From JAAZKA01 sp034926225 (lineage in GTDB: Bacteria; Bacillota; Clostridia; Oscillospirales; QAMX01), in the NCBI GenBank assembly GCA_034926225.1, contig JAYFRF010000010.1:62001-126000 (forward strand): 64,000 nt of DNA, written 5' to 3'. Position numbers and translations under genes: made by a program. Numbering within the stretch: the stretch's first letter is position 1; each line of letters begins with the position of its first letter. The notes beneath the pieces are model-generated. The model ran no database searches and was not told the origin of the DNA. It saw only the letters and a program-made list of their open reading frames with translations. Below are positions 25,674-34,622 of this stretch, piece after piece.

Positions 25674-26975
25674 ATGTACGGTACAGAAAGTCTCGCAATC
25701 AACGCTCTGGGCCATCTGACGCTCGGAGGCGCGGACATCCCCGCGCTTGCCAAAAAGTACGGAACTCCCCTCTATCTGATGGATGAGGGAGGTATCCGAA
25801 AGGCGTGTCGCGCGTATCTGGAGGCCGGACGAAAACATTACGGCGAGAATTTCTTCCCCGCTTATGCGGGCAAAGCCTTCTGCGTCGGCGCGATGTACCG
25901 TATCCTCGCCGAAGAAGGCTTCGGCGCCGACGTCGTCTCCGGCGGCGAACTGTATACTGCGCATCGCGCCGGCTTCGACATGAGCAAAATCCTCTATCAC
26001 GGCAACAACAAAACCCGTGCCGAGCTTGCAGAAGGGCTTGATTACGGCGTTGGCCGCTTTGTGGTGGATAATGTCGACGAAATGCGTGCGCTGGAATCGC
26101 TCTGCGCCGAAAGAAATGTCCGTGCCGGGATCCTCTTGCGCATTACCCCCGGCGTAGAAGCGCATACCCACGCCTATATGTACACCGGGCAGATCGATTC
26201 TAAATTTGGCATGGCCATCCAGACGGGCGCGGCCGACGAGGGTGTACGGACAGCGCTTTCCTGCCCGCATCTCGAACTTTACGGCATTCATTGTCATATC
26301 GGGTCGCAAATCCTCGAAACCAAGCCGTTCGCGGCCGCAGCCGAGGTTATGACCGACTATATCGCCCATATCCGGGATACCTTCGGCGTCGTCATGACAG
26401 AGCTGAACGTCGGCGGCGGCTTCGGCGTCCGTTATACCGGGGAGGATGCCCCGAAATCTGCGGATGAGAACATCGCTGTGCTTACAACGGCCCTAAAAGC
26501 TGTCTGCGCCGCAAAAAATCTTCCTCTGCCGCGCCTGATGATCGAGCCGGGCCGCTCCATCGTCGCGCCTTACGGCGTCACCGTATATACCGTCGGCACC
26601 GTTAAGACCATCCCCGGCGTCCGTACCTATGTCGCCGTCGACGGCGGCATGACCGACAATCCGCGCTATATCCTCTACGGCTCCAAGTATGAATTTGTCG
26701 TCCCCGAAAGGGCGGGGGAGGAGCGTACGATGGTCGCTACCATCGCCGGGCGCAACTGCGAATCGGGTGATCTCATCGGCGAAAACGTATCAATTCAGCC
26801 CGTAGCCCCGGGCGATCTGCTCTGTACCCTCACCACGGGTGCGTACTGCTACGCCATGTCTTCAAACTACAACCGTGTCCCGCGTCCCGCCATCGTGATG
26901 ATTCGCGACGGCGAGGACAGGCTCGTCGTACGCCGCGAGACCTTTGAGGATCTTGTGCGCTGCGATATTCTGTGA
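25674..26975 (+). CDS. lysA: Diaminopimelate decarboxylase
   Basis: A 433-residue fold-type III PLP enzyme making L-lysine from meso-diaminopimelate, the last step of lysine synthesis. Lys67 in FFPAYAGKAFC binds PLP. HCHIGSQI, GGGFGVRYT and the phosphate-binding EPGRSIVAPYG are present, and the C-terminal C-E-S-G-D (GRNCESGDLIGENV) supplies the active-site cysteine of the partner subunit. The AAGGA site favours ATG 25674 over TTG 25668. A terminator follows the stop. Lysine produced here is also the expected substrate of the aminomutase at 56254. Confidence 0.96.
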   Translation: MYGTESLAINALGHLTLGGADIPALAKKYGTPLYLMDEGGIRKACRAYLEAGRKHYGENFFPAYAGKAFCVGAMYRILAEEGFGADVVSGGELYTAHRAGFDMSKILYHGNNKTRAELAEGLDYGVGRFVVDNVDEMRALESLCAERNVRAGILLRITPGVEAHTHAYMYTGQIDSKFGMAIQTGAADEGVRTALSCPHLELYGIHCHIGSQILETKPFAAAAEVMTDYIAHIRDTFGVVMTELNVGGGFGVRYTGEDAPKSADENIAVLTTALKAVCAAKNLPLPRLMIEPGRSIVAPYGVTVYTVGTVKTIPGVRTYVAVDGGMTDNPRYILYGSKYEFVVPERAGEERTMVATIAGRNCESGDLIGENVSIQPVAPGDLLCTLTTGAYCYAMSSNYNRVPRPAIVMIRDGEDRLVVRRETFEDLVRCDIL

Positions 26976-26987
26976 TTTTATAAAACC

Positions 26988-27024
26988 AACGCGCGAGGAT
27001 GCGAATGTCTTCGCGCGTTTTTAT
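26988..27024 (+). terminator. Terminator of lysA
   Basis: AACGCGCGA (26988-26996) pairs with TCGCGCGTT (27011-27019), and TTTATTT follows. It ends only a few bases before the ribosome binding site of the next gene. Confidence 0.8.
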
Positions 27025-27039
27025 TTAGGAGGTAATGAT

Positions 27040-27849
27040 ATGCGTATTCTCGCCATCGGCGCTCATCCCGACGACTGCGATCTTTGTTTCGGAGGCACCG
27101 CCGTCCTTTATGCACAGGCCGGGCATCAGGTGAAATTCATATCGGCCACCAACGGCGATACGGGGCATCATTTGATCGGCGGCGGGTCTCTCGCGCGACG
27201 CCGCTACCTTGAGACGCAGGAGTCCCGTCGGCTTGCGGGGCTCGCGGAATACGAGGTCTTTGACATCCACAACAACGGCCTTGTCGCGGACATTCCTACC
27301 CGCGAGCGCTTTATCCAGGCGATCCGCGAGTGGAGGCCCGACATCCTCTTTACCCATCGCACCGTCGATTACCATCCCGATCACCGCGCAACCGCCCAGC
27401 TCGTGCAGGATTCCTCCTACGCGGTTATCATCCCGAACGTCTGCCCGCTGACGCCCGTGCTGCGCCGCGCACCCGTGATCTGCTACTTCGCCGACCGCTT
27501 TCAAAAGCCCTGCCCGTTTGACCCGCAGATCGTCGTCGATATCGGCGCGACCGTCGAAACAAAGCTTGCGATGTTCCGCGCACAGGAGTCACAGGTGTTT
27601 GAGTGGCTTGCTTATACGAACGGCAACGACGATCAGGTACCGACCGATCCCGAAGCCCGCGACGAATGGATTCGCCGGGAGACCTCGCTCAAGCGCAGCT
27701 ATGAAGGCGCGGAACAATTCCGTACGCAGCTCATCGCGAAATACGGCGAGGAACGGGGCAAAGCTGTTCGCGCGGCGGAAGCGTTCGAGGTGTCCGAATA
27801 CGGGCGGCAGCCGTCGGCGGACGAGCTTTCCGAGCTGTTCCCGTTTTAA
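27040..27849 (+). CDS. PIG-L/LmbE-family deacetylase
   Basis: A 269-residue zinc N-deacetylase-like protein. The N-terminal zinc motif AHPDD (His9, Asp12) and the second motif DYHPDHRATAQL near 108-119 are typical. Family members remove acetyl groups from N-acetylglucosamine-containing or other amino-sugar conjugates (for example MshB, BshB, LmbE). TAGGAGG and ATG 27040 define the start; an in-frame upstream codon would overlap lysA. The C-terminal 60 residues (ETSLKRSYEGAEQFRTQL) match versions often linked to glycan metabolism. Cytoplasmic. The substrate could be a bacillithiol-type thiol or a glycan. Confidence 0.88.
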   Translation: MRILAIGAHPDDCDLCFGGTAVLYAQAGHQVKFISATNGDTGHHLIGGGSLARRRYLETQESRRLAGLAEYEVFDIHNNGLVADIPTRERFIQAIREWRPDILFTHRTVDYHPDHRATAQLVQDSSYAVIIPNVCPLTPVLRRAPVICYFADRFQKPCPFDPQIVVDIGATVETKLAMFRAQESQVFEWLAYTNGNDDQVPTDPEARDEWIRRETSLKRSYEGAEQFRTQLIAKYGEERGKAVRAAEAFEVSEYGRQPSADELSELFPF

Positions 27850-27903
27850 ATAGTGGATGAGAACACTCTGATAGGGGAAAGGTATTCGATTCCCGGACGA
27901 TAC

Positions 27904-27934
27904 GTTACCGGCAGAGGGTTTGTCTGCCGGTAAC
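27904..27934 (+). other. Hairpin after the PIG-L gene, no T-tract
   Basis: GTTACCGGCAGA (27904-27915) pairs perfectly with TCTGCCGGTAAC (27923-27934). A second repeat (CTTCCG 27936-27941, CGGAAG 27959-27964) follows directly and runs into the next promoter. No T-run follows either one. Confidence 0.6.
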
Positions 27935-27966
27935 ACTTCCGGTAGCTTTCGCACTTTACGGAAGCG

Positions 27967-27995
27967 TTGACTTTTCATATCAGATCGGCTATAAT
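27967..27995 (+). promoter_or_regulatory. Promoter of the small membrane protein gene
   Basis: TTGACT (27967-27972), 17-base spacer, TATAAT (27990-27995). It is 35 bases before the ATG at 28030. Confidence 0.85.
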
Positions 27996-28029
27996 ACAGG
28001 GTATATAAACGATAAAGGCAGGTATCGAA

Positions 28030-28257
28030 ATGAAGCGAACGCTAATCGGCGGCTTTCTGGCACTGATCGGAACCATATGGGGACTGGCGGTGCTCGTCTT
28101 TACCGGAAATAACCTGGTTTCCGGTTGGAGTACCCCGCCCGGACGATTCCTGACAACCGTGGCCGAAACGGGGATGACCTTTCCCCTGATTCTCGCGGCG
28201 GTGCTCGTAGTCGCGGGGATCGGTATCCTGATTGCCGAATATTTCCGCAAAGATTAA
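28030..28257 (+). CDS. Small two-helix membrane protein, 75 residues
   Basis: I do not recognise the family. Two hydrophobic segments are evident, at about 5-25 (LIGGFLALIGTIWGLAVLVF) and about 50-69 (FPLILAAVLVVAGIGILIAEY), joined by a polar stretch with WSTPPGRF. The C-terminus ends in charged residues, predicting both ends in the cytoplasm. The ribosome binding site is weak (CAGG), but the promoter just upstream is near consensus. It precedes the HAD phosphatase gene by 32 bases and may be cotranscribed with it. Confidence 0.7.
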   Translation: MKRTLIGGFLALIGTIWGLAVLVFTGNNLVSGWSTPPGRFLTTVAETGMTFPLILAAVLVVAGIGILIAEYFRKD

Positions 28258-28289
28258 TCGCATCATACCCCGCAAAGGAGGAAGCCCCC

Positions 28290-28961
28290 TTGCCGCAGAC
28301 GATCCTATTCGACCTCGACGGTACGCTGACCGACCCCGCCGTCGGCATCACTCGCGCCGTGGCGTATGCGCTTGCGCATTACGGCATCACCGTTGAGGAT
28401 CTTTCCACGCTGCATCCCTTCATCGGACCGCCGCTGGATGATTCCTTCGAGCGGTTTTTCGGTTTCTCCCATGAACGTGCCGTCGAGGCAATCGGCATTT
28501 ATCGCGAATACTTCCGCGATACCGGCATTTTTGAAAATGAAGTATATCCCGGCATCCCTGAAATGCTTGAAAAGCTGCAAGCCGCCGGAAAAACGCTCGT
28601 CGTCGCTACCTCCAAGCCCGAGCCATTCGCTGTCCGCATTCTCGATCACTTCTGTCTCGCCCGGTATTTTACCGCCGTCGTCGGCAGCGAACTCGACGGA
28701 ACGCGCGTTAAAAAGGATGAGGTGATTGCCGAGGCGCTGAAACGCAACGGAATGCAAAAGCGGAATGCCGTTATGGTGGGAGATAGAGAACACGATGTGC
28801 GCGGCGCCGGAAAGGTGGGACTTCCCTGCGTCGGCGTGCTGTACGGGTATGGCAGCCGCGCGGAACTGACGGCGGCCGGAGCCGCCGCATTGGCAGAGAC
28901 TCCGGAGGAGCTGTGCCGGATTTTAACCGGGGAGAAGTCCCAGGCATCTTACGTGAAATGA
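28290..28961 (+). CDS. HAD-superfamily phosphatase, phosphoglycolate phosphatase-like
   Basis: A 223-residue HAD hydrolase with a helical cap. Motif I is FDLDGTLTD (nucleophile Asp8, acid/base Asp10), motif II the TSK in VVATSKPEP, motif III the lysine in RVKKDEVIAEALKR and motif IV MVGDREHDVRGA. It resembles Gph/PpaX-type enzymes acting on small phosphoesters. The start is TTG at 28290, 8 bases after AAGGAGG. No in-frame ATG lies nearby, and longer readings cover the small membrane protein gene. Ten bases separate its stop from the next gene. Confidence 0.88.
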   Translation: MPQTILFDLDGTLTDPAVGITRAVAYALAHYGITVEDLSTLHPFIGPPLDDSFERFFGFSHERAVEAIGIYREYFRDTGIFENEVYPGIPEMLEKLQAAGKTLVVATSKPEPFAVRILDHFCLARYFTAVVGSELDGTRVKKDEVIAEALKRNGMQKRNAVMVGDREHDVRGAGKVGLPCVGVLYGYGSRAELTAAGAAALAETPEELCRILTGEKSQASYVK

Positions 28962-28971
28962 GGCTTTGTAT

Positions 28972-30045
28972 ATGAACGAATTCGTAATCAATCTCGACCG
29001 GCTGCAGACGGCCGTCGCTGCGTCGGCTTTTGACGCCGTGCTTTTGACCTCCGAGGAAAACCGCTTTTTTGTGACAGGCGTTCACGCGGAGGGCATTGTC
29101 ATCGTTTCGGCGGAGGATGCCGTCTTTGCTACCGATTTCCGGTATGCGGAGGCCGCCGCCAGAGTGCTGGGAGACATGAAGCAGGAGATGACCTCGGCTG
29201 CGCGCCCGTACGCTGCGATTGTCAACGACTTTATAGCAAGCCATCAAGTCAGGACACTGGCGTTCGAGGGTTCGCTTCCGTATGAGGAGTATGTCAGCGC
29301 AAGGAAGGATTACCATGCGGAACTTACTGAGTGCGGCACGCTGCTTCATGATTTGCGCCGGGTAAAACAGCCGTTTGAGCAAAAACGCCTCATTGCCACG
29401 CAGGAAATCACCGACGCTGTCTTTACGGAGATGCTCGGCGTCATCCGCGCAGGCGTCAGCGAGAAAGAACTCGCGCTGGAGCTCTATAACCGCTTGCTGC
29501 GCCACGGCGCGGAACGGTTATCCTTCCCGTCCATCGTTGTATCCGGCGAAAACGGCTCCCTCTGCCACGGCGTACCGGGAGAGCGCATCGTCGGGAAAGG
29601 CGAATTTGTGACCCTGGACTTCGGCTGTGTCGTCGGTGGCTATTGCTCCGATATGACGCGTACCGTCGCCGTCGGTACTCCGTCCGAACCCATGCGTGAG
29701 GTCTATGGAATCGTCCTCCAAGCGCAAAACGCAGCGCTCGCTGCCGCTAAGCCGGGCGTCGTCGGACGTGATTTGGACGCCGTTGCCAGAAAAATTATCA
29801 CAGACGCCGGGTATGGTCCATTCTTCGGCCACGGGCTGGGGCACGGCCTCGGCATCCTCTGCCACGATACCGACGGCGCGTCCCCGCGTAATGAACGCGT
29901 GCTCCCGGAAGGCACCGTCACCACCATCGAACCCGGTATTTATCTCCCCGGACGCTTCGGCGTACGAATCGAGGACGTTGCCATCCTCGAGGGGGAAGGC
30001 AGCATCGATATCACGCGTTCCCCCAAGGAACTGATCGTTCTGTAA
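28972..30045 (+). CDS. Xaa-Pro aminopeptidase-like M24 peptidase
   Basis: A 357-residue protein with an N-terminal creatinase-like domain (about 1-125) and a C-terminal pita-bread M24 domain. The five metal ligands appear in order: two Asp in DFGCVVGGYCSDMTRT, His in GHGLGHGLG, Glu in TIEPGIYLPG and Glu in VRIEDVAIL. It removes N-terminal residues preceding proline (PepQ/YqhT type). The start at 28972 follows GAGG with 8-base spacing. It sits between the HAD gene and the sugar kinase gene with tight spacing, so all three may form one transcript. Confidence 0.92.
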   Translation: MNEFVINLDRLQTAVAASAFDAVLLTSEENRFFVTGVHAEGIVIVSAEDAVFATDFRYAEAAARVLGDMKQEMTSAARPYAAIVNDFIASHQVRTLAFEGSLPYEEYVSARKDYHAELTECGTLLHDLRRVKQPFEQKRLIATQEITDAVFTEMLGVIRAGVSEKELALELYNRLLRHGAERLSFPSIVVSGENGSLCHGVPGERIVGKGEFVTLDFGCVVGGYCSDMTRTVAVGTPSEPMREVYGIVLQAQNAALAAAKPGVVGRDLDAVARKIITDAGYGPFFGHGLGHGLGILCHDTDGASPRNERVLPEGTVTTIEPGIYLPGRFGVRIEDVAILEGEGSIDITRSPKELIVL

Positions 30046-30058
30046 CGGAGGTCATCGT

Positions 30059-30979
30059 ATGAAAACGCTGGATATTCTTTCTGTGGGAGACATCAACATC
30101 GAAGTGACGCTGACCAATCTTGCATCGATGCCGAAGCTGGGGCGGGAAATCCTGGCGGAAAATGCCTATCGCACCCTCGGCGGCTCCACCGTTAATACGG
30201 CGGTCGGATGCGCCAGAATGGGACTGCGCGCTACCTTTCTTGGCAAGGTCGGGCGGGATGACGACGGTGCCTATCTCATCCGGACTCTCGAAGGCTTCGG
30301 TGTGGACGCGTCCCACATGGTTTACGACGACCATGCGCCGACGGGAATTACCGTCTCCCTCGCTACGGCGGGTGACCGCGCGATGGTGACCTGTCTCGGC
30401 GCGATCGGTACTCTCACAGCGGACGAAATCCCCGACGAGCTGCTTGTATCCGCTCGGCATCTGCACGTCGCGGGCTATTTCCTACAAAATGCGCTGCGTC
30501 CGTCGCTATCCTCGCTCTTTGACCGTGCCCACGCCTTGGGTCTTACCGTATCCCTGGACACGGGCTGGGACGACAGCGAAAAATGGGAGGGCATGCTCGA
30601 TTTGCTGGAAAAAACCGATATCTTCTTCCCCAACGAAAGCGAAGCAACCGCTGTAACCGGCTGTCCCGACATCCATGAAGCCGCAGACCGGCTCTCGACA
30701 CTGGTTCACATGGCGGTCATCAAGCACGGCCCCCACGGCGCGATCCTCCAGGCGGGGCATACCATGCTCGAACTGCCCGCGTATCCCGGTAAGCCTGTCG
30801 ACACCACCGGCGCCGGGGACGCGTTCAACGCCGGATTCCTCGGCGCGTACCTGCGCGGGCTGCCGATGGAAACCGTCCTGCGGTACGGGCTTGCGGCCGG
30901 CTCCATCAGCGTGACCCGTCCGGGAAGCGCCGCGTCCTGCCCGACCATAGGCGAGGTGCGTGCAATGGTCGGCGAGTAG
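30059..30979 (+). CDS. PfkB-family carbohydrate kinase
   Basis: A 306-residue ribokinase-like sugar kinase. Both family signatures are present: the N-terminal GGSTVNTAVGCARMG block with GKVGRDDDG, and the C-terminal anion hole and catalytic base DTTGAGDAFNAGFLGAYLRG near 250. FFPNESEATAVTG is also typical. It phosphorylates a sugar or nucleoside in the cytoplasm. The N-terminus (ILSVGDINIEVTL) resembles fructokinase- and adenosine-kinase-like members, but the substrate cannot be read. It follows the M24 gene by 13 bases. Confidence 0.9.
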   Translation: MKTLDILSVGDINIEVTLTNLASMPKLGREILAENAYRTLGGSTVNTAVGCARMGLRATFLGKVGRDDDGAYLIRTLEGFGVDASHMVYDDHAPTGITVSLATAGDRAMVTCLGAIGTLTADEIPDELLVSARHLHVAGYFLQNALRPSLSSLFDRAHALGLTVSLDTGWDDSEKWEGMLDLLEKTDIFFPNESEATAVTGCPDIHEAADRLSTLVHMAVIKHGPHGAILQAGHTMLELPAYPGKPVDTTGAGDAFNAGFLGAYLRGLPMETVLRYGLAAGSISVTRPGSAASCPTIGEVRAMVGE

Positions 30980-31018
30980 ACGTCCGCACCACACACACAA
31001 ATGTGCGTCAATAAACGC

Positions 31019-31047
31019 TTGACAAATCTAAGAAACGGATATATAAT
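31019..31047 (+). promoter_or_regulatory. Consensus promoter of the thrS T-box transcript
   Basis: TTGACA (31019-31024), exactly 17 bases, TATAAT (31042-31047): a full consensus sigma-A promoter. Confidence 0.92.
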
Positions 31048-31053
31048 CAACAT

Positions 31054-31311
31054 CAAAGGTTATGACGGGAACAGTAGACGCCCAGATTGTCCGCTCAGAG
31101 AGGACAGCATTTAGCTGTGAGCTGTCCGCGGATATGCGCGATTCGAATACCCTCCCCGAACCGTCGCACGGAAATTTTGTTCTTATAGAGCAAAAAAGTA
31201 TGCGCGAACGTAGCCCGCGTTAAGGGAAGATGAGTGGCGTATGGCGCAATCAGAGTGGAACCGCGGGTTTATACGGCCCGCCTCTGAAATAGGATCAGAG
31301 GCGGGCTTTTT
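31054..31311 (+). ncRNA. T-box riboswitch leader of thrS
   Basis: The T-box core AGAGTGGAACCGCGGG is at 31252-31267, followed by a 12-bp terminator stem at 31276-31306 and five T. In Stem I an ACC triplet at 31149-31151 after GAAT is the best specifier candidate and would read tRNA-Thr, matching the downstream gene. Uncharged tRNA-Thr should favour the antiterminator and switch on thrS. The specifier position is inferred, not folded. Confidence 0.92.
31276..31311 (+). terminator. Regulated terminator of the thrS T-box
   Basis: GCCCGCCTCTGA pairs perfectly with TCAGAGGCGGGC, and TTTTT follows. Confidence 0.9.
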
Positions 31312-31358
31312 GTATGCTCCAAAACGGATGCGGCCCGCTTTAAGAAAGGATGTTTCTT

Positions 31359-33305
31359 ATGAAAATCACCCTCAAAGACGGCTCTGTCCTTACACTCGCG
31401 GACGGTGCAAGTGTCAATGACGCGGCTCTCGCGATCTCCGCGGGCCTTGCCCGCGCGGCTCTCGCGGCGAAAGTCAACGGCGAAGTCCGTGAGCTTGCCA
31501 CGGTACTTTGCGAAGGGGATACCCTGGAAATCCTCACAGGTTCCGACCCCGAGGGACTGCGCGTTCTGCGCCACAGTGTCTCCCACGTGATGGCGCAGGC
31601 GATTATGCGTCTTTGGCCGGAAGCGAAACTTGCCATCGGCCCCGCGATCGACCGCGGCTTCTACTACGATATCGACCGCGACGGCGGCTTTACGATGGAA
31701 GACCTCGAAAAGATCGAGGCCGAGATGAAGAAAATTGTCAAGGAAGACGAGAAGATCGAGCGTTTTGAGCTGCCGCGTGAAAAGGCGATCGCGTTTATGG
31801 CCGAAAAAAATGAACCTTACAAGGTTGAGCTGATTCAGGATCTCCCCGAGGACGCCGTCATCAGCTTCTACCGCCAGGGCGAATTCACCGATCTCTGCGC
31901 GGGACCTCATATCCCGAATACCGGCCGGATAAAAGCCAACGCTTTTAAACTGACCTCCTCTACCGGCGCTTATTGGAGAGGAGACTCCAAACGGAAGATG
32001 CTCTCCCGTATTTATGGCACCGCGTTCATGAAGAAGGAAGAACTGGACGCGTATCTGGCGCAGCTTGAGGACGCTAAAAAGCGCGACCACAACAAAATCG
32101 GCCGCGAAATGGAGTATTTCACGACTGTCGACGTCATCGGGCAGGGCTTACCCATTATCCTCCCCAAAGGCGCACGCGTGATTCAGCTTCTTCAGCGCTG
32201 GGTTGAGGATATCGAGCAAGCGCATGGCTATCTTCTCACCAAAACGCCCTTTATGGCCAAACGGGAGCTTTATAAAATTTCCGGACACTGGGATCATTAT
32301 CTTGACGGTATGTTCGTTCTGGGCGATCCCAAGGATGAGACGAAGGAGTGCTTCGCGCTGCGTCCGATGACCTGCCCCTTCCAGTATCAGGTGTTCCTAA
32401 ACCGCGCGCGCAGCTACCGCGATCTGCCGATGAGACTCGGCGAGACCTCGACGCTGTTCCGCAACGAGGATTCCGGCGAGATGCACGGGCTTATCCGCGT
32501 CCGGCAGTTTACGATATCCGAAGGGCATCTGGTGCTTCGTCCGGAGCAGCTCGAAGAGGAATTCAAGGGATGCTTGGAGCTTGCCAAAGTTATGCTCGGT
32601 ACGGTGGGACTCCTCGAGGACTGCACCTTCCGTTTCTCGCAGTGGGATCCGAAAAACCCGAGTAACAAATATGAAGGTACGCCCGAACAGTGGGAGCATG
32701 CCCAATCCACCATGCAGAAGATCCTCGATGATCTCGGCGTTGAATATTCCATCGGCATTGACGAGGCAGCCTTCTACGGTCCGAAGCTCGACGTCCAGTA
32801 CAAAAATGTCTTCGGCAAAGAGGATACCCTTGTTACCATCCAGATCGATATGCTGCTCGCACAGCGCTTCGGCATGGAATACGTCGACGAGGATGGCAAG
32901 AAGAAGACGCCGTATATCATCCACCGTACTTCCTTAGGCTGCTACGAGCGTACGCTCGCCTATCTGCTTGAGAAGTACGCGGGCGCGCTGCCGATTTGGC
33001 TTACTCCCGAGCAGGTGCGCGTGCTGACCATCACCGACCGCGCCGTCGCTTATGCCGCACAAATCAAGGAAAAACTGGACGCGATGGGCGTACGCTGCAC
33101 GGTCGACAGCCGCAACGAAAAGATCGGCTATAAGATCCGCGAGGCGCAGCTGGAGAAGATCCCCTATATGCTCATCCTCGGCGATAAGGAAGCTGAAACC
33201 GGTGAGGTCGCCGTCCGTGACCGCCGCGACGGGTCGACCGCCAATATGAGCTATGACGCATTCGCGGCAAAGCTTGCCGTGGAAATCGCCACAAAAGCTC
33301 ACTGA
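31359..33305 (+). CDS. thrS: Threonyl-tRNA synthetase
   Basis: A 648-residue class II synthetase with the full bacterial domain set: N-terminal TGS domain (about 1-60), second additional (editing) domain (about 70-230, with HSVSHVMAQA and the late ICAGPHIPNTG region), catalytic core around 270-530 and C-terminal anticodon domain. The core contains RPMTCPFQYQVF (zinc cysteine), a LFRNEDSGEMHGLIRVRQF motif 2 and IIHRTSLGCYER motif 3. AAAGGA favours ATG 31359 over 31350. Expression is under the T-box just upstream. Confidence 0.97.
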   Translation: MKITLKDGSVLTLADGASVNDAALAISAGLARAALAAKVNGEVRELATVLCEGDTLEILTGSDPEGLRVLRHSVSHVMAQAIMRLWPEAKLAIGPAIDRGFYYDIDRDGGFTMEDLEKIEAEMKKIVKEDEKIERFELPREKAIAFMAEKNEPYKVELIQDLPEDAVISFYRQGEFTDLCAGPHIPNTGRIKANAFKLTSSTGAYWRGDSKRKMLSRIYGTAFMKKEELDAYLAQLEDAKKRDHNKIGREMEYFTTVDVIGQGLPIILPKGARVIQLLQRWVEDIEQAHGYLLTKTPFMAKRELYKISGHWDHYLDGMFVLGDPKDETKECFALRPMTCPFQYQVFLNRARSYRDLPMRLGETSTLFRNEDSGEMHGLIRVRQFTISEGHLVLRPEQLEEEFKGCLELAKVMLGTVGLLEDCTFRFSQWDPKNPSNKYEGTPEQWEHAQSTMQKILDDLGVEYSIGIDEAAFYGPKLDVQYKNVFGKEDTLVTIQIDMLLAQRFGMEYVDEDGKKKTPYIIHRTSLGCYERTLAYLLEKYAGALPIWLTPEQVRVLTITDRAVAYAAQIKEKLDAMGVRCTVDSRNEKIGYKIREAQLEKIPYMLILGDKEAETGEVAVRDRRDGSTANMSYDAFAAKLAVEIATKAH

Positions 33306-33313
33306 CGTATAAT

Positions 33314-33357
33314 AAGAGGAACCGCGGCAAATCCAGAGAATCGCCGAGGTTCCTCTT
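33314..33357 (+). terminator. Putative terminator of thrS
   Basis: AAGAGGAACC (33314-33323) pairs with GGTTCCTCTT (33348-33357), with extra CGGC/GCCG pairing inside. The T-tract is short (TTTG), so efficiency is uncertain. Confidence 0.55.
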
Positions 33358-33379
33358 TGCGGATAAAAGCATATATTGT

Positions 33380-33408
33380 TTGACGCAAACACCGGAATGT
33401 GATACAAT
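33380..33408 (+). promoter_or_regulatory. Promoter of the DUF6807 gene
   Basis: TTGACG (33380-33385), 17-base spacer, TACAAT (33403-33408). The start codon follows at 33485. Confidence 0.8.
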
Positions 33409-33484
33409 AGCCCTGCTGCGCCAATATATTTTCAAGGCCCCGGCATGGGGATGCACATTTTTAACAATCAGGGAGGATATAGTC

Positions 33485-34564
33485 ATGCAACTGACCGTAA
33501 AAGCCGGATTCCATGCCCGGCAAAACTGCCCCGTGTCCGTATGTTTGCCCCAAGGGATGCCGGATGGCTCCTACGCGCTGATTACCCCTGCTTCCGACCG
33601 TATTCCGGCATATGCGGCGGATGGGATTTTGACCTTTGTCCTGCCGTCACTCGGAGCAGGGGAGAGCCTGACGCTTTGTGTGGAAGCAGCCGATTCGGCG
33701 CAAAAACCGGCTTGCGCAAGCGATGTAAAAGGGGATCGCATTGCGATTTCTGTCGCGGGAAGACCGTATACCGAGTACTATTTCGGTGAAAAAACGCCGA
33801 AGCCGTACCTCGGCCCGCTTTATGGGCCCTACGGAGAACAAGTCACCCGCTTAAATTTCGATGAAAAGGAGCATAAACATCACCGCTCCCTTTGGTTCTC
33901 CCATGGCATCGTCAACGGTGTCGATACCTGGGGCGAGCTCGAGGGGAAGCATGGTTACATCGAAAACAAGGGGATCACCAATGCCGTTTCCTCGGATGCC
34001 TATACCGCCTTTACCGCCCATAATGTCTGGACGGATGGCGAACATCAGCCCCTCGCCGACGACAGTACCATCTTCCGCTTCTACAACACCCCAGCCGAGG
34101 CTTGCGTATTCGACGCCGAGCTGACCCTAACCGCATCCTACGGGGAGGTTACCCTCGGCGCTACCAAAGAGGGCGGCCCCCTTGCCGTGCGCGTGAACTA
34201 TAACCTCACCGTGCCAAACACCGGACGCTTTGAAACCGGTTCCGGCGGTGTCAATGAAAAGGAAATTTGGATGAGCCGTGCCCCTTGGTGCGATTACTAC
34301 GGCATCCAGGACGGACGGACGGTTGGCGTCGCGATTCTTGACAATCCGAAAAATACCCGCTACCCGGCGTGGTGGCATGCCCGTGACTACGGGCTGATGG
34401 CGGCGAATTTCTTCAATCTCGGCGGCGATATGCACATCCCCACCGGCAAGTCTGAAACCTTCCGCTTCCGCGTGGTCGTACATGCCGGTTCGGCGAAAGA
34501 AGCCGGTATCGCTGAGAAATTCACGGATTACGCATACCCGCCCGAGGTATCCGTTGAGGAATAA
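33485..34564 (+). CDS. DUF6807 family protein (PmoA-like fold name)
   Basis: A 359-residue protein. The block PYLGPLYGPYGEQVTRLNFD followed by HKHHRSLWFSHGIVNGVDTWGE is the hallmark of the DUF6807 family, which older pipelines call methane oxygenase PmoA. The pMMO link is a naming artefact: there are no membrane segments here. The double His, the Trp/His pair and an Asp-Pro-rich C-terminus suggest a beta-sandwich glycan-binding or sugar-modifying enzyme; relatives occur in sugar-utilisation clusters. No signal peptide, so cytosolic. It is monocistronic with its own promoter. Function not established. Confidence 0.75.
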   Translation: MQLTVKAGFHARQNCPVSVCLPQGMPDGSYALITPASDRIPAYAADGILTFVLPSLGAGESLTLCVEAADSAQKPACASDVKGDRIAISVAGRPYTEYYFGEKTPKPYLGPLYGPYGEQVTRLNFDEKEHKHHRSLWFSHGIVNGVDTWGELEGKHGYIENKGITNAVSSDAYTAFTAHNVWTDGEHQPLADDSTIFRFYNTPAEACVFDAELTLTASYGEVTLGATKEGGPLAVRVNYNLTVPNTGRFETGSGGVNEKEIWMSRAPWCDYYGIQDGRTVGVAILDNPKNTRYPAWWHARDYGLMAANFFNLGGDMHIPTGKSETFRFRVVVHAGSAKEAGIAEKFTDYAYPPEVSVEE

Positions 34565-34589
34565 CTTCGGGGATAGATTAAAATAAACG

Positions 34590-34622
34590 GCGGCGTTTTC
34601 CTGTTGACCGGGAAGACGCCGC
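34590..34622 (+). promoter_or_regulatory. Inverted repeat enclosing the -35 box of the MATE gene
   Basis: CGGCGTTTTCC (34591-34601) pairs with GGAAGACGCCG (34611-34621), one G-T pair, and one more pair flanks it. The loop contains the -35 hexamer. It may be a terminator of the upstream gene or an operator. Confidence 0.5.

Noticed and set aside
25308..26369. A 353-residue open frame on the minus strand opposite lysA and the small unknown gene
   Set aside because: It mirrors the codon phase of lysA, has no ribosome binding site or promoter, and resembles no protein family. Long antisense frames are common in GC-rich coding DNA.
27850..27966. A known structured RNA (riboswitch or RNase P-like) between the PIG-L gene and the small membrane protein gene
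   Set aside because: Only two simple hairpins are seen, with no conserved core of a known class.
33485..34564. Particulate methane monooxygenase subunit
   Set aside because: The PmoA label on DUF6807 proteins is misleading; there are no membrane helices and no copper-site pattern.
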